NCBI GenBank assembly: GCA_000818945.1
Contig: KN805417.1
Location: 1-64,000 of the forward strand
Length of the DNA stretch: 64,000 nt
Origin: Schizochytrium sp. CCTCC M209059
Taxonomy: Eukaryota; Sar; Bigyra; Thraustochytrida; Thraustochytriidae
Direction of reading: 5' to 3'
Shown here: piece after piece, positions 30,004 to 40,039 of the stretch
Position numbering within the stretch: the stretch's first letter is position 1
How the letters are laid out: the number at the start of each line of letters is the position of its first letter
The notes under the pieces: generated by a model
What the model was told of the DNA's origin: nothing
Databases searched by the model: none
Seen by the model: only the letters and a program-made list of their open reading frames with translations
Made by a program: the position numbers and the translations under genes

Positions 30004-30711
30004 TTAAAATTCAGGCTCATCGTAGGTGCCGTGCGAAAGACGATCTGTGTCCGCGTCGTCGCCAAAGCAAAAGTCCTCGAGAGCGTTGGCGTACTCTTGG
30101 TCATCGATGAAAAGCTCAAAGTGCATGATGTTGCAGAATGCGGACTCGAGCTTGTTGACCTCGGCCATGGAGACGCCAGCGACGCGAGCCCACCATTCGG
30201 TGCTAATGACTCCGTCCTCGGTCCACTTTGTTGCGACGAGCATGCCGGCCATGAGGAGGCGGTGCACGTTGCTGTGGTTGATGGCGAACTCGGGGTTGGT
30301 CATTTCGAGATGGTTGAGGTAGAGCACCGTCATGACTGCGGAGCGGACGCCGGCCGAGTCGCGGCCGCCGGCGTGGGAGCGCCAGATGTTTACGTAGCGC
30401 GCGAGTCTGCACAGGTACCCCTCGATGGAGATGGGCGGGATCTTGTCCGAGCTGAAGGCGTCTCCCTCGTTGTCGCGGTCCTCCATGTTGACCCTGTGCT
30501 CCAGCTCCGCGGCGACGTTGCGCACGATGCGGAGCCCCTCGCAGTTGAGCGCGTTCGACTCGCGCACGCACTGGCTCTGCGACGCGTCGATCTCGCTCAC
30601 GCCCGACACCAGGCTGTCCTCCGACTCTGCGCTCGCCGCGCGTTCCTTGCGCGCGCCCATGCGCCTCGACAGCCTCCTGCCCAGCTTCGCGGCCTCCTTG
30701 CCCAGGCCCAT
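30004..30711 (-). CDS. PHO80-type cyclin, second paralogue
   Basis: From the ATG at 30711 this encodes 235 residues, the same length as the paralogue at 20783-21490. The cyclin box carries ISIEGYLCRLARYVNIW, S-N-V-H-R-L-L-M-A-G-M-L-V-A-T-K-W and STEWWARVAGVSMAEVNKLE, typical of P/U-type cyclins that bind PHO85-like CDKs. The N-terminus (MGLGKEAAKLGRRLSRRMG) and the acidic region before the box also match the paralogue, so the whole gene was duplicated, not only the domain. The C-terminal tails differ. The frame is open further upstream, but that part is coded by pentanucleotide repeats and was not included. Confidence 0.9.
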   Translation of the reverse strand: MGLGKEAAKLGRRLSRRMGARKERAASAESEDSLVSGVSEIDASQSQCVRESNALNCEGLRIVRNVAAELEHRVNMEDRDNEGDAFSSDKIPPISIEGYLCRLARYVNIWRSHAGGRDSAGVRSAVMTVLYLNHLEMTNPEFAINHSNVHRLLMAGMLVATKWTEDGVISTEWWARVAGVSMAEVNKLESAFCNIMHFELFIDDQEYANALEDFCFGDDADTDRLSHGTYDEPEF

Positions 30712-30864
30712 GCTGCTCTCCCGCGCCTTGTCCTCGTGCCCCTGCTTGGCCCCCGCTTTCTTGCTTGCTTCCGCTTTGCTCGCTTGCTCGCTTGCTCTGC
30801 ACGCGCTCGAGTTGCGGTTCTGCCCCGCGTCGCGCCCGGCCTCCGCCGCCGCGTCGCCGCGCGG

Positions 30865-30952
30865 TGCGTGGCGTGGCGTCGCGTGGCGTCGCTTCGCGTG
30901 GCGTCGCTTCGCGTGGCGTGGCGTGGCGTGGCGTGGCGTGGCGTCGCGTGGC
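30865..30952. repeat. GGCGT/CGCTT pentanucleotide array
   Basis: Imperfect 5-bp-period array, about 150 nt upstream of the second cyclin's ATG. Units alternate between GGCGT, CGCGT and CGCTT before settling into a perfect GGCGT run. Confidence 0.9.
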
Positions 30953-32254
30953 GGCGGGAGGCGCCGCGATGCGAGGCGATGCGACGCCCGCGATGATGTC
31001 TCTTTCAATGAATGTCCCAGAAGCGCCGCCGCGAAAGCCGCTTTCCGAGGCCGCGCCTCCGCGCTGCGCGGGGGGCCGCCGCGAGCGAGCGAGCACGCCG
31101 CGGCGTGCGAGCGAGCTTGGAGCTGCTCGCTTGCTCGCTCGCTCGCCTGCGCGCGAGAGATCGCCGTGCGGCGAGCGGTCGAGCGAGGCGAGCTGTGATC
31201 GAGTCGAGGGAGGCTGCCGGGGCCGGCGACCTGTGTTTGCGCCTCGAGGCGGCGGAGACCAGCCAGCGCGTCATAGCCGCACGTTGCGTGTGCGCCGGGA
31301 CGCACGGGAAGAGGGCGAGACGCAGGTGCGCGCAAGCAGAGCAGGCCAGGCAGGCAGCCCGCGGCGAGGCGAGGCGAAACGACGCGATACGACGCGTGTG
31401 ATGGGATGCGAGATACTGTGATGGTATTATATACCACCGAGAGGTCGGTCATCGAGGGCGAGGTGCTGTGAAAGAGGCCGGCCTGCTGTCATTACCACCA
31501 CCAGCAGGCAGGTGGAGAAACGAAGGGCGAGAGTATGGGTCTCACGTGCTCGAGGTACGCGAGCATACGCTAGCGAGATCACTTGCAGTGAGTGCCGTCG
31601 ACGCGTCGCTGGCACCATCGCATCGCTGCGCTGCGCTTCGCATCGCCATTTATTTATCGGCGGCGAGGCTCGCGACGGCTTGCGTGTGGCCTCTTCCTGT
31701 GGTAGTAATCAGTCAGGCGTCCGAGGCCTGGAAGTATGTAACGCGTGTTGACCGCCGCGATGGCGACGAGACGGACTCTGCGCTTAAGCTGGTAGGACGG
31801 AACGCTGCGCAAACTCGAGGGCTGGTGGAAACTTGGCGAAGAAGAGGCGTCGGCAGAAGCGGCCCGCCTGCTTTCTTGAGTCGCTGGTGGTGTGGCGAGT
31901 TGCCAGCTTGGTTGCTCTCTTGCTTAGGAATAGCTGTCTTCTTGCTTGCTTGCTTGTTTGCTTGCTCGCTTGTTTGCTTGCTCGCTTCCTTTCCGGGTTG
32001 CGAAGACATACGCATGACGAGTCTGAGACGTCCCGACGCTTACTACATGGCGAGTTTGGGACACACTAGTGTCCGCGATTGCTACTACTCGCAGCGAGAT
32101 GCGTGAACGTGCGCAACTCATTCTTGATGACCTGTGCTATTCGTGCGTGTCGAATCCCCTGGGTCGACGCGAGGCAAAAGGCAAGCTTGCACCAGTCGGA
32201 CGGCCGCGTACGAAGCCCTCGTTGTACGCGGTAATGCTCATCCAGAAAAAACGA

Positions 32255-32573
32255 TCGCGAGACAGCACAATCACTTTTGCACCCTGATGGCGGCGGACTG
32301 CGCTCTCAGCCAGATGACTCATCGGCGACTGTTCGCGCACATCTGAAGCATCTGGCTAGCAACAAAGGGGCCGAGGAACTCCGAACCGGGCCGGAGGCAT
32401 GCAAAGCCCCTCGTACTATTTTCGAAGTTCTGGTCGCTCGCTAGACAGCACGCGCAAACGCTTGTGCACCATGATTAGCGGCGGATGATTCACAGGCGAC
32501 TGTTCGCGCACATTCAAAGCAACTGGCTAGCAGCGAAGTAAATGGGGAACTCCGAACCGGGCCGGACGCATGC
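32255..32573. repeat. Imperfect direct duplication, unit about 150 bp
   Basis: Two copies, about 32255-32405 and 32432-32573. Conserved blocks recur with a constant 171-bp offset: a 19-bp identical block at 32324-32342 and 32495-32513, and a 21-bp identical block at 32375-32395 and 32546-32566. An AGACAGCAC word near the front recurs with a 183-bp offset, so the copies differ by an indel. Between the blocks, CTGGCTAGCA is also shared. No coding content is evident. Confidence 0.85.
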
Positions 32574-33893
32574 GTCGGCGCGTAAATCTTGCCGGATCAA
32601 CTTGCGTGCTTGTGCGTCCATTGGAGGCTCGCCGTAAGCGAATGTTGAGCAAATCAGCCAGCCAGTGAGCAAGGAATTCGGTACGACATTCGAATCGCGC
32701 TGGTTGTCCTGATCTTGCAAGACGGTGTGGTTGTTGGACTAACAAGCCACACTCGCGTCACCCACCTTTCCGCGCTTCGCAGAACGCTGTGTTGCAAACG
32801 GGCAGCAGTCTAAGAGAAGGCCCTAGTCAAGAGCGTTTTTCGTGCGAGCTTTTCAGCATGCGAGCGCGGCTGGTGCAACTCCCCGCTGGGACGCGCGGTC
32901 TTCATTCGTTGACCATCATCAATCATGCATGGCTCTGTCCATCACGGTATACGCTAGCAGCGGCTAGAAGTACAAAACCCTAACAACGGCTAGGAGACCG
33001 TACTCAATGGCATTCAAGGACTCGCCGACTGACAGTGGGCAGCAAGCTCTTGCGTTTCGCGTTCAACACGGGATCCCTCCTCTCGTTCGCAGCGAACAAG
33101 GGGCCTTGGCAATGATTTTGCGCACCCTCGCCGGTCGCGGATCGAGAGTTCATGTACAGACGAGTTGAGTCAAGTGCCACAGACCAAGTCGCGGCGGAGG
33201 CCCCCTCTACCAGCCCGCACCCACCCCACACCTCCTGCAGCTATGAGCCTGCTCGAAGCCCGCAGCGAAGGGCTCGTCGCAGTGAACAGTGGCCCCTGCC
33301 ACTGATCAGAAATTCCCCGCCACTGATCAGTGTGGCCCCTGCCACTGCCACAGTGCAAGCGAAAACCGTTGTGCCTCTGATAGACAAACAGAGACGTCCA
33401 GCCAGCCGGTCCGCGCCGCCGCCGCCGCCGCCGCCGATCTTCAAGACGTTGGCGTTTGGCTCCGGGTCCTCGTCTCTGCGAGCGCTCGCCATAATGCCTT
33501 TGACACGAGGTGAAGGAAGGCCGACGTTGGCTGATACCGCCGCCGAGCAGCTTGCAAGCTCTCTTGTCCCCAGGCGCAGACAAGTCTGGGACGCGAAGAA
33601 ACTCTGTCGTTGCCCGCGAAAGCCCCTCTCTGTCCCCTCCAGTCTCGTCTCTGGCGCAGGAACAGAGGGCGCTGATGGAAAGACCTGCCTGGCCGACTTG
33701 AGTCGAGTTGAGTGTCGGGTCGAGTCGAGTGGGCGCCCTACAATACAAACACATGAGCAAACACATGAAGAAACACAGATGAACGAAGAAATAAACACAG
33801 ATTCTCCCTCGCTTGCTCGGACGAGCGAGTAAGCGCGCGCGCGCGCGCGCAGCGGACGCGCCGCTGCCACGCCCGGGCTGGGCTGGGGAGCAC

Positions 33894-34766
33894 ATGCGTC
33901 TGGTCGAGTCCGGCGCCACGGCCCATGTCTACCGCGCGACGAACTGGGAAGGGGCTGGCGACCTTGGCTTTCTCGAGGGCAACTTTGCCGTCAAGGTGCT
34001 CCGCGACGACTGCGAGCGCGCGCTCAATCGCCTTGCGATTCTCGGCGACGAACGCAAATTTATTGTAGACTTTGTCTTTGCCGACAAGCTCGCGCAAGAC
34101 TCGCTGCACATCTTTGGGCTCGAGTTCTGCAAAGGAGGCGACCTGTTCCAGCTCTTAGGTTACGGCCCGCTCACAGAGCATGATACAAAGCACTATGCAG
34201 CCGAACTTGCCAGCGCGCTTGACTGCATGCGCAAGGCCAACGTCCTTCATGGCGATCTTAAACCCGAGAATATCGGACTCACCGCATCAGGTCATCTTCG
34301 TGTCTTTGACTTTGGCACGGCGCAAATCCTCGAAAATGACAACTCTGTAAAGCATAGCGCAGGTAGCCTCTTGTATGCGAGTCCCGAGGCGCTTCGACGC
34401 CAAGAATGCGCTTACGCCGCCGATTGGGGGGCTCTTGGCGTGATGGTCTTCGACATGCTTTTGGGTCAACACGCCTTTGAGGCAGGCTCGTCGAACGAAA
34501 CGGTTGGCAACATTTTACACTTGCGCTACGCCTGGCCTGCAAAGCCACGACGCAGCGCGTCTGCCATAGATTTTGTGCAATGCTTGCTTATGGTGAATCA
34601 GCGTTTCCGCATGCAGACTTTGCGTGACTGCATCGAGCATCCCTTCATGAGCGACGTCAATTTTACAGAGGTGTCGCGAGAGTCTTGGCTTCCACTCAAG
34701 TTCATTTTCGCCAAATTCGAGCGAGAGCGTCTTGCACAAGGTCATACCCAGCAAAGATTTTTCTGA
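33894..34766 (+). CDS. Protein kinase, AGC-like, non-RD (HGD) type
   Basis: The product is about 290 residues from ATG 33894 and is almost entirely a kinase domain. The N-terminal loop is degenerate (LVESGATAHVY in place of GxGxxGxV). FAVKVL supplies the ATP lysine, LHGDLKPENIGL the catalytic loop, VFDFGTAQ the DFG motif and SAGSLLYASPEAL the activation-segment end. The D-L-K-P-E-N-I-G-L-T-A-S-G-H-L phrase and the C-terminal H-P-F-M-S-D-V-N-F resemble AGC kinases such as PDK1/PKA. The HRD Arg is Gly. A close paralogue follows 1.5 kb downstream on the same strand, so this is a tandem duplicate. Substrate unknown. Context at the ATG is a GC-rich leader with GAGTC and GC repeats. Confidence 0.85.
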   Translation: MRLVESGATAHVYRATNWEGAGDLGFLEGNFAVKVLRDDCERALNRLAILGDERKFIVDFVFADKLAQDSLHIFGLEFCKGGDLFQLLGYGPLTEHDTKHYAAELASALDCMRKANVLHGDLKPENIGLTASGHLRVFDFGTAQILENDNSVKHSAGSLLYASPEALRRQECAYAADWGALGVMVFDMLLGQHAFEAGSSNETVGNILHLRYAWPAKPRRSASAIDFVQCLLMVNQRFRMQTLRDCIEHPFMSDVNFTEVSRESWLPLKFIFAKFERERLAQGHTQQRFF

Positions 34767-36283
34767 GCCTTCTCTACTTCTCCAATAATTTTTTCGCGAT
34801 AATGTAGAGCGAGCGAGCGAGCGAGAAAGAGAGAGAGTGGCGCGGGCCAATGTGTTTTCTAGGCAGCATAGCTGCAGATACCCTGCGCTATAACAACATA
34901 CTATTTTTTGCCTGTTGCATACACATCGCGTAGCGCCTACTTGGTGCTTGCAAAACTATGCGAAAGCAGACGACGTTTTCTTCTTTCCGAAAAAGAAAAA
35001 AAAAGTCTTGGCAAGTTGAGTCGTCTCATGCCCTCCAATCATTCTTCGACGCGGTAACAAGACCGCACTCCTACCCTGTCATGGGTTTTTCCGTTTGTGA
35101 AATAGAGACATCGATGGACACCCCCGCGAGCACGAAGCGTATCGGACTCTGCAGCCTTTCTACGACAATTGTCCCACTCAGCCGCTTCCCTTTCATCGTA
35201 AAAAAGCAAAATCGCTTTAGAAAAGAGTCAGCTCTTCTGCCCAACCTACAATTTTCTTCTTTCCAGCGTACTGCTTTCTATCTGCGCAGGAAGAAAGCGA
35301 TGCCTCCTCGACCATTGCTCACCCCCAGGCCCTCAGATCAACCAACGGCCGAATGCTCGCGCTCAGTGAGGTACAAACGGCCGCATGAGACCGGGGCCTG
35401 CTTAAGGCCTGCCTGCGTGCGTCGAAGGATCTCGGACAGAACTGCAAGCCATTCTTTCCGTTGCTGTGGTATAAGAGGCTTGGCGGCGAAGCTTGGCATG
35501 GCAGGCCTGCCCAGAAAACGCGAATCAACGACGGAAAACGCGAATCAACGGTTGTGGAGGGGGGGGAAGGAGGGAGAACTCAACATTCTAAAGTGTGAGG
35601 TGGGTGTGGGATGTGGACAAATTTATTCCACTGTGTTCAGGACATATCTCCACAGTGCAGAGTCAGTTGCGTAGCAACAGACGGCAGGGCAACAAAATCG
35701 ACACAGCTTGAGCCTGCTCCGCCAGGCATTCCGTTTCGTCCCCGATTGCCCCGGGACCGGCGCAAAACCCCCTGGCGATTTACATTGAGCAAGGGCGCGA
35801 AGCCAGATGAGGCCGATCAGCGTGCTGGAGTGAGACGCACGACAGACATGCAGACAATAGTTTTATGGTTTTATGCAGCGAGACCAGTTTTCTTTTCTCC
35901 TTGCGATGTGAGGGCGCCGCGAGCCCCCGCGAGGCCAGCTCGGGGGGGGGGGGGGGCAGTCGTAGCGTGCGCTAGATATTTCGCTAGCCAGTGTCGGTGT
36001 TATTGCACCCGAAAAGATACTTAGCGAGGACTAGAGTTCCGGCGTACGATGTGCGATGCCCGCACGGTTCCCTCCACACCCTCCCTCCCCGTGCTACCCC
36101 TTCGCTCCGGGTCAGCGACTACGCGACAAGCAAAACTTGTCTCGATCGTCAGGAAAACAAATCGACAATCCAGCGAGCAAGACGACCCCGAGCTGCAAGC
36201 AAAGCAAGGTCTTAAGAGATACAACGCGAAGATAACGCTCTTCACAAAGCGACTTGTGGAGGCCAAGCCCTAGAAGGCCAGAG
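34767..36283. other. Spacer between the tandem kinases
   Basis: About 1.5 kb. A GAGC/GAGA run lies just after the first kinase (34808-34840). An ATG-started plus-strand frame, 34958-35674 (238 codons), is long but has no domain and a Ser/Arg/Phe-rich composition; I leave it unassigned. A 16-bp direct repeat lies at about 35515-35555 and an uninterrupted run of about 16 G at 35941-35956. Confidence 0.4.
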
Positions 36284-36391
36284 ATGATACGCCTACTGCA
36301 GCAAGGGCCAACGACGCACATCTACCTCTCCTCGGGCATCGAGGCGAACCATCAAGATGCAGCTGAAATCAATTTTGCGGACGATCCTTGA
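36284..36391 (+). pseudogene. Out-of-frame N-terminal fragment of the second tandem kinase
   Basis: The frame from ATG 36284 reads MIRLLQQGPTTHIYLSSG and ends at TGA 36389-36391. This aligns with the start of the upstream kinase (MRLVESGATAHVYRATNW), so it is that kinase's degenerate nucleotide loop. The rest of the kinase continues in another frame from about 36370. The 108-nt fragment contains no GT, so a normal intron cannot remove the stop. A -1 shift or an indel is needed to join them. Confidence 0.6.
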
Positions 36392-36411
36392 GTGAGACCA
36401 GCTCTTATGGT

Positions 36412-37227
36412 ATGAGCCAATCGAGCAACGGCGTTGTTCTCAAAGTTTTTCGTCCAGACGCGCTGAACGCCCATTCTAAGGCCATTACCGAAATTGACAC
36501 TCTGCGTCGTTTGCAGGAATGGAGCATGATTCCGAGATGCCCTTTTGTCATTGCTTTGTACTTTGTACGAGAATCCAGCTCAACACCACCATCTCTACCT
36601 ATTCGTGGGCTGGAACACTGCGCGCGAGGGGATTTCCTGACTCTGTGCTACGATCAGGACTTTGATTTTGAGGATGTCCCTTTCTATGCCGCTGAGCTCG
36701 TTTTGGCTCTCGACCATCTCCGCAAGCACGATGTCCTCCACGGCGACATAAAACCCGAAAACATTGGTGTCACTAGCGATGGTCATCTCCGTCTTCTCGA
36801 CTTCAAATTTGCCAAGGTACTCGGCGATCAAACAGCAGCAGTGCATGAGGCTGGGACTCTTGCATACACCAGTCCAGAGGTGCTGACTCGTGTACCATGC
36901 ACTTGCGCGGCAGACTGGTGGAGCCTTGGTGCCGTACTCTTTGAACTTCTCTTTCGCAGAACCGCATTCCTTGAGAGCACACAAGAGGAGACAATGAATC
37001 GCATCATGCTCCACGGTCCGAAATGGCCAAGCTCGAGCGAGCTTTTGACCGACGATTACGCCTCGCAATTTCTTCAAAGTCTATTTGTCCACAATCCAGA
37101 GCAGCGACTTTACTCTGCACAATCCTGCCAAGACTTGTCATTTTTTAGCGGCGTCAATTGGGCGCAAGTTGCTGCTCAAGACTGGCAACCACAAACTTTG
37201 GCCCTGCCGTTCGACATTTTGGATTAA
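36412..37227 (+). CDS. Protein kinase-like, DFG altered to DFK, probable pseudokinase
   Basis: From ATG 36412 about 271 residues can be made; the frame itself is open from 36367. The domain runs from the ATP lysine (VVLKVF) through HGDIKPENIGV to TLAYTSPEV and a C-terminal F-F-S-G-V-N-W-A-Q-V, closely parallel to the kinase at 33894. Two features suggest loss of activity. The metal-binding DFG is D-F-K at 36799-36807 (LLDFKFAK, where AGC kinases have DFGFAK). The nucleotide-loop segment lies in another frame upstream (36284-36391). HRD is HGD, as in its relatives. It may be a pseudokinase, a truncated product or a young pseudogene. A sequencing indel is possible. Confidence 0.7.
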   Translation: MSQSSNGVVLKVFRPDALNAHSKAITEIDTLRRLQEWSMIPRCPFVIALYFVRESSSTPPSLPIRGLEHCARGDFLTLCYDQDFDFEDVPFYAAELVLALDHLRKHDVLHGDIKPENIGVTSDGHLRLLDFKFAKVLGDQTAAVHEAGTLAYTSPEVLTRVPCTCAADWWSLGAVLFELLFRRTAFLESTQEETMNRIMLHGPKWPSSSELLTDDYASQFLQSLFVHNPEQRLYSAQSCQDLSFFSGVNWAQVAAQDWQPQTLALPFDILD

Positions 37228-37505
37228 TTGTGAAGTTGACTTTTGAACGTGTAATACCGCTTTCTTTGCACTCGTGATGTCGCTTTCTTCGCGCCTATGA
37301 GGGCGCTTTATTCACGCTTGTAATCTTGCCCTCCGCCTTCGCCTTTGAGATGTCACTTCGAGTTGCACATAAACTGGAAAGAATCTCAGCACCTTGCAAA
37401 CCTGGAACTGGCACCACGAAGCTACTCTACGAGGCACGCGCTTGAGTAAAGAGATATAACCGGATAGAGGGGAGAGCTCGCACGCGCGAGCGCGCGCGCG
37501 CACGC

Positions 37506-40028
37506 ATGCCAGCGCTACGTTTCTTGCGCAGGCAGTTTGCCTTTGGTGAAGACGACCTGCCTCTGCCATCTTGTCTCGGACTCGTTGCACGTCTTTTGCT
37601 CGTGACCACGCTTGCCGCAAGTGTCCTGGCGGTGCGCGGGCTCGATGCTTCTAGCGCGGGATTGCCGGCTTGCACGTCCGACGAGGATGGAGTAGAAAAG
37701 GTCGCAGATCTCAAAACACTAGCATACGTCTTGGGCGCAGTGCTCCTTGTTACGACACTCGTCTTGCTCCTCGTGTTTTTCCACTCGCTTCGAGGGACCA
37801 TTGTCGACGCAGAAGATCGCGCGCTTGTGTCACCTCTTTTGCGCGCCGTCTTCGTCCTCGTTGCTATCGAAGGCATCGTTGCCCTGGTGGGGATCAGCCC
37901 TTCCTTTCGGGCTGCACCCGAAGGATGCGATGGTGTGCCAGACAGCGACATGCGCTTGGCATTTGTTGCCGTCAGGACTGCTGTATGCACAGTCTGGATC
38001 ATGTCGGTCTTCTTTTTCACCTGTGGCTTTCTCACAGTCTCCAACAAGCGTGTTCACTACTCTTACCATCAGGCCAGTCGACCTTTGCGAGGGCTGCGTG
38101 GCGTGGGCGAATCTTCTGGAGACAGACTCGCGGACGATGCTGATCTTGAAGACCAGGGCGCTTATTATGTTGATGTCGAGCATGCGACGGATTCCGACGG
38201 CATGTCGATGTCAGTCACGCGTCTCGATTGGGAGCGAAGGTGTCGTCGATGGTGCAAGTGCTTTCAAATCCTCACGTGCAATATTTTTGGCAGCTCGTAC
38301 CATGAGGTAACCGATGAAACGTACCGCGATGTCGCCAACGTCATGGCTCGATTTTTCAAAGGCATGGACGTTGTGCCTTCGGACCTCATTGCCGCATTAT
38401 GTCTCTTGCGAGCAGAGCAACGCAGCAAAGAGAAAGCGGCAATTAATGCTATTGTCGCCTCAGAGTCCTCGGGTCGAATCGCGCGTGACGAGCTCGAGCG
38501 TGAACTTAACCAGAATCAGGATTTTGAGCATGAACAATCTGTGCACGATTGGCTTTGGTCGGCGAAGAACATTAACTACAAGGCGCGAACGCTGCTACGG
38601 GTACAACATATTAGTGAGTCGCGACTCGCCGTTGATGCCGAGGCTCGCAGCATGCTCGCGGAAGCCAACCACTTTGCGCCATACATGCTTGCCATCTATG
38701 GTAAACTCCTCTACACGTACATGAACATTGTCACGGGACCATGCCAGCTTCTATGCGGCGAGCCGTGCAGAAACTGTCTCAGCATGGCTGCCACAAAGAC
38801 GTCTCGATCAAGTGGCGGTGGTTCAGGAGACGGTGATCTCAATCGCCCGGCGCTTCGCGCGCGTAGCTTTTCGCACAACATGCTTGATGACGACTGTTGC
38901 AGTCTCAATTACTCTGCGCTACTTCGCAGCACGGCAGGCAGCCGTAAACCCGTCTTTGTCTTTGCAAGTTTTGGGAACCGTCCGCACTTTCTGCCATATT
39001 CCATTGGCGTTGACGAGGAGTCTCAAGCTGTAGTTCTCGCTGTGCGAGGCACACTTTCAGCTTCCGACATGCTTGTCGATGCCGTGGTCATTCCCAAGTC
39101 ACTCCAATCTACCGCGCAGCGCTGGGGATTCACTAATTTAATTCGAAACGAGTCGTATGCGCATTCGGGCATGCTTCTTACCGCCGAGAATCTCCGCAAA
39201 GATATCGAGGATCGCGGTATCTTACATGCGCTTTTACTTGGAGCCACCTCCCCAAATGCATCGTACGGTTCTTTTGAGCAAGATGCAGAGAATGAAGAGC
39301 GACCTTCGGCAGCCTTCAACGTGGATAGCTTTGCTGATTTGCCCGACTGTCGCGGATACAAACTCAAAGTAGTAGGCCATAGCCTCGGTGCTGGCGTGGC
39401 ATCGATTCTTTCGCTCATGCTTCAGGACGCTTTTCCCGGGCTCAGCTGTCTCGCTTACTCGCCACCAGGATGCGTATTTGACTATGAGCTGGCATGTCGC
39501 TCCGAAGCGTGGATCAGTAGTATTTTCGTCGGAAGTGACCTCATTCCGCACTCCTCTTGGCGGTCGCTCATGCGACTGCGAGCACAAATGATGGAAATGC
39601 TGCGTCGCAGCAAAGTCAACAAGACCAAGGCTATTCGATCTGCTTTTCTCGACACTCCCGCTCAGGATCTTTTGTACCCGGAAGATGGCGTGCCCGATAC
39701 ATTTGCGCGCCGTCAACTCGCACTTCGCATCGACCAGCTTCGTAAGCAAGCCGAGGGTTCGGACTTTCTCAACCGAACCCCAATGTTTTGTCCCGGCAAA
39801 CTCCTTCACGTAATGCGAATTGACACTTTCAAGGATGGTACTTGCTCCTCGCACGATGAGTTTCTCCCGGTCTGGGTCCGCGATCGTCGCTCTTTGCACG
39901 AGTTCGACCTTAGTTCTTCAACGAGGATGGCACTCGATCATTTCCCAGATGTCAGCGCTTCCATTATTGATCGCGTTGCAAAAGAGTTTGCCTCCTTGGA
40001 TGACCGCTTCCAAGGTTTCCACGTTTAA
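37506..40028 (+). CDS. DAGL: sn1-specific diacylglycerol lipase
   Basis: The product is 840 residues from ATG 37506. Four membrane helices occupy about 20-46, 72-92, 109-130 and 151-175, the topology of animal DAGL-alpha/beta. The class 3 lipase domain spans about 490-815. VVGHSLGAGVAS gives the nucleophile Ser626. YSPPGCVFDYELA and S-I-F-V-G-S-D-L-I-P match the DAGL segment that carries the catalytic Asp (Asp678), and M-A-L-D-H-F-P-D places His812. AVRGTLSASDMLVDAV and A-H-S-G-M-L-L-T-A are further family blocks. The enzyme should release 2-acylglycerol from diacylglycerol at a membrane. Residues 200-480 are a cytosolic linker of unknown role. Another coding fragment lies right after the stop, at 40040-40257. 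Confidence 0.92.
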   Translation: MPALRFLRRQFAFGEDDLPLPSCLGLVARLLLVTTLAASVLAVRGLDASSAGLPACTSDEDGVEKVADLKTLAYVLGAVLLVTTLVLLLVFFHSLRGTIVDAEDRALVSPLLRAVFVLVAIEGIVALVGISPSFRAAPEGCDGVPDSDMRLAFVAVRTAVCTVWIMSVFFFTCGFLTVSNKRVHYSYHQASRPLRGLRGVGESSGDRLADDADLEDQGAYYVDVEHATDSDGMSMSVTRLDWERRCRRWCKCFQILTCNIFGSSYHEVTDETYRDVANVMARFFKGMDVVPSDLIAALCLLRAEQRSKEKAAINAIVASESSGRIARDELERELNQNQDFEHEQSVHDWLWSAKNINYKARTLLRVQHISESRLAVDAEARSMLAEANHFAPYMLAIYGKLLYTYMNIVTGPCQLLCGEPCRNCLSMAATKTSRSSGGGSGDGDLNRPALRARSFSHNMLDDDCCSLNYSALLRSTAGSRKPVFVFASFGNRPHFLPYSIGVDEESQAVVLAVRGTLSASDMLVDAVVIPKSLQSTAQRWGFTNLIRNESYAHSGMLLTAENLRKDIEDRGILHALLLGATSPNASYGSFEQDAENEERPSAAFNVDSFADLPDCRGYKLKVVGHSLGAGVASILSLMLQDAFPGLSCLAYSPPGCVFDYELACRSEAWISSIFVGSDLIPHSSWRSLMRLRAQMMEMLRRSKVNKTKAIRSAFLDTPAQDLLYPEDGVPDTFARRQLALRIDQLRKQAEGSDFLNRTPMFCPGKLLHVMRIDTFKDGTCSSHDEFLPVWVRDRRSLHEFDLSSSTRMALDHFPDVSASIIDRVAKEFASLDDRFQGFHV

Positions 40029-40039
40029 TGTTCTCGTAG

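Larger units (their letters stand above)
30712..33893. repeat. Repeat-rich intergenic region, 3.2 kb
   Basis: No supported gene. The part next to the cyclin has GGCGT/GCTTC pentamer repeats (30865-30952) and GCTC/GCTT runs (31075-31150, 31930-31990). A direct duplication with 171-bp spacing spans about 32255-32573. A short repeat block with a 12-bp palindrome lies at 33288-33350, a CCG run at about 33415-33435, GAGTC pentamers at 33696-33730, and a GC dinucleotide run at 33834-33850, just before the next kinase. A 212-codon plus-strand frame at 31468-32106 was not accepted. Confidence 0.6.

Noticed and set aside
31468..32106. 212-codon plus-strand frame with Cys/Leu-rich end
   Set aside because: The hydrophobic end is the CTTG/TTGC repeat translated. 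There is no homology or coding-type composition.
34958..35674. 238-codon ATG frame between the tandem kinases
   Set aside because: It is long, but has no domain, an A/T- and G-run-rich base pattern, and no protein-like conserved block. Left unassigned.
36380..36400. Programmed frameshift in the second tandem kinase (CCT TGA context)
   Set aside because: The CCT-TGA site suits a +1 shift, which meets a stop at once. The needed shift is -1 and no slippery heptamer is present, so an indel is more likely.
40015..40039. 25-nt intron joining the lipase to the downstream fragment
   Set aside because: The phase fits, but 25 nt is too short for a normal intron, and the lipase already ends at the usual point after its catalytic His.
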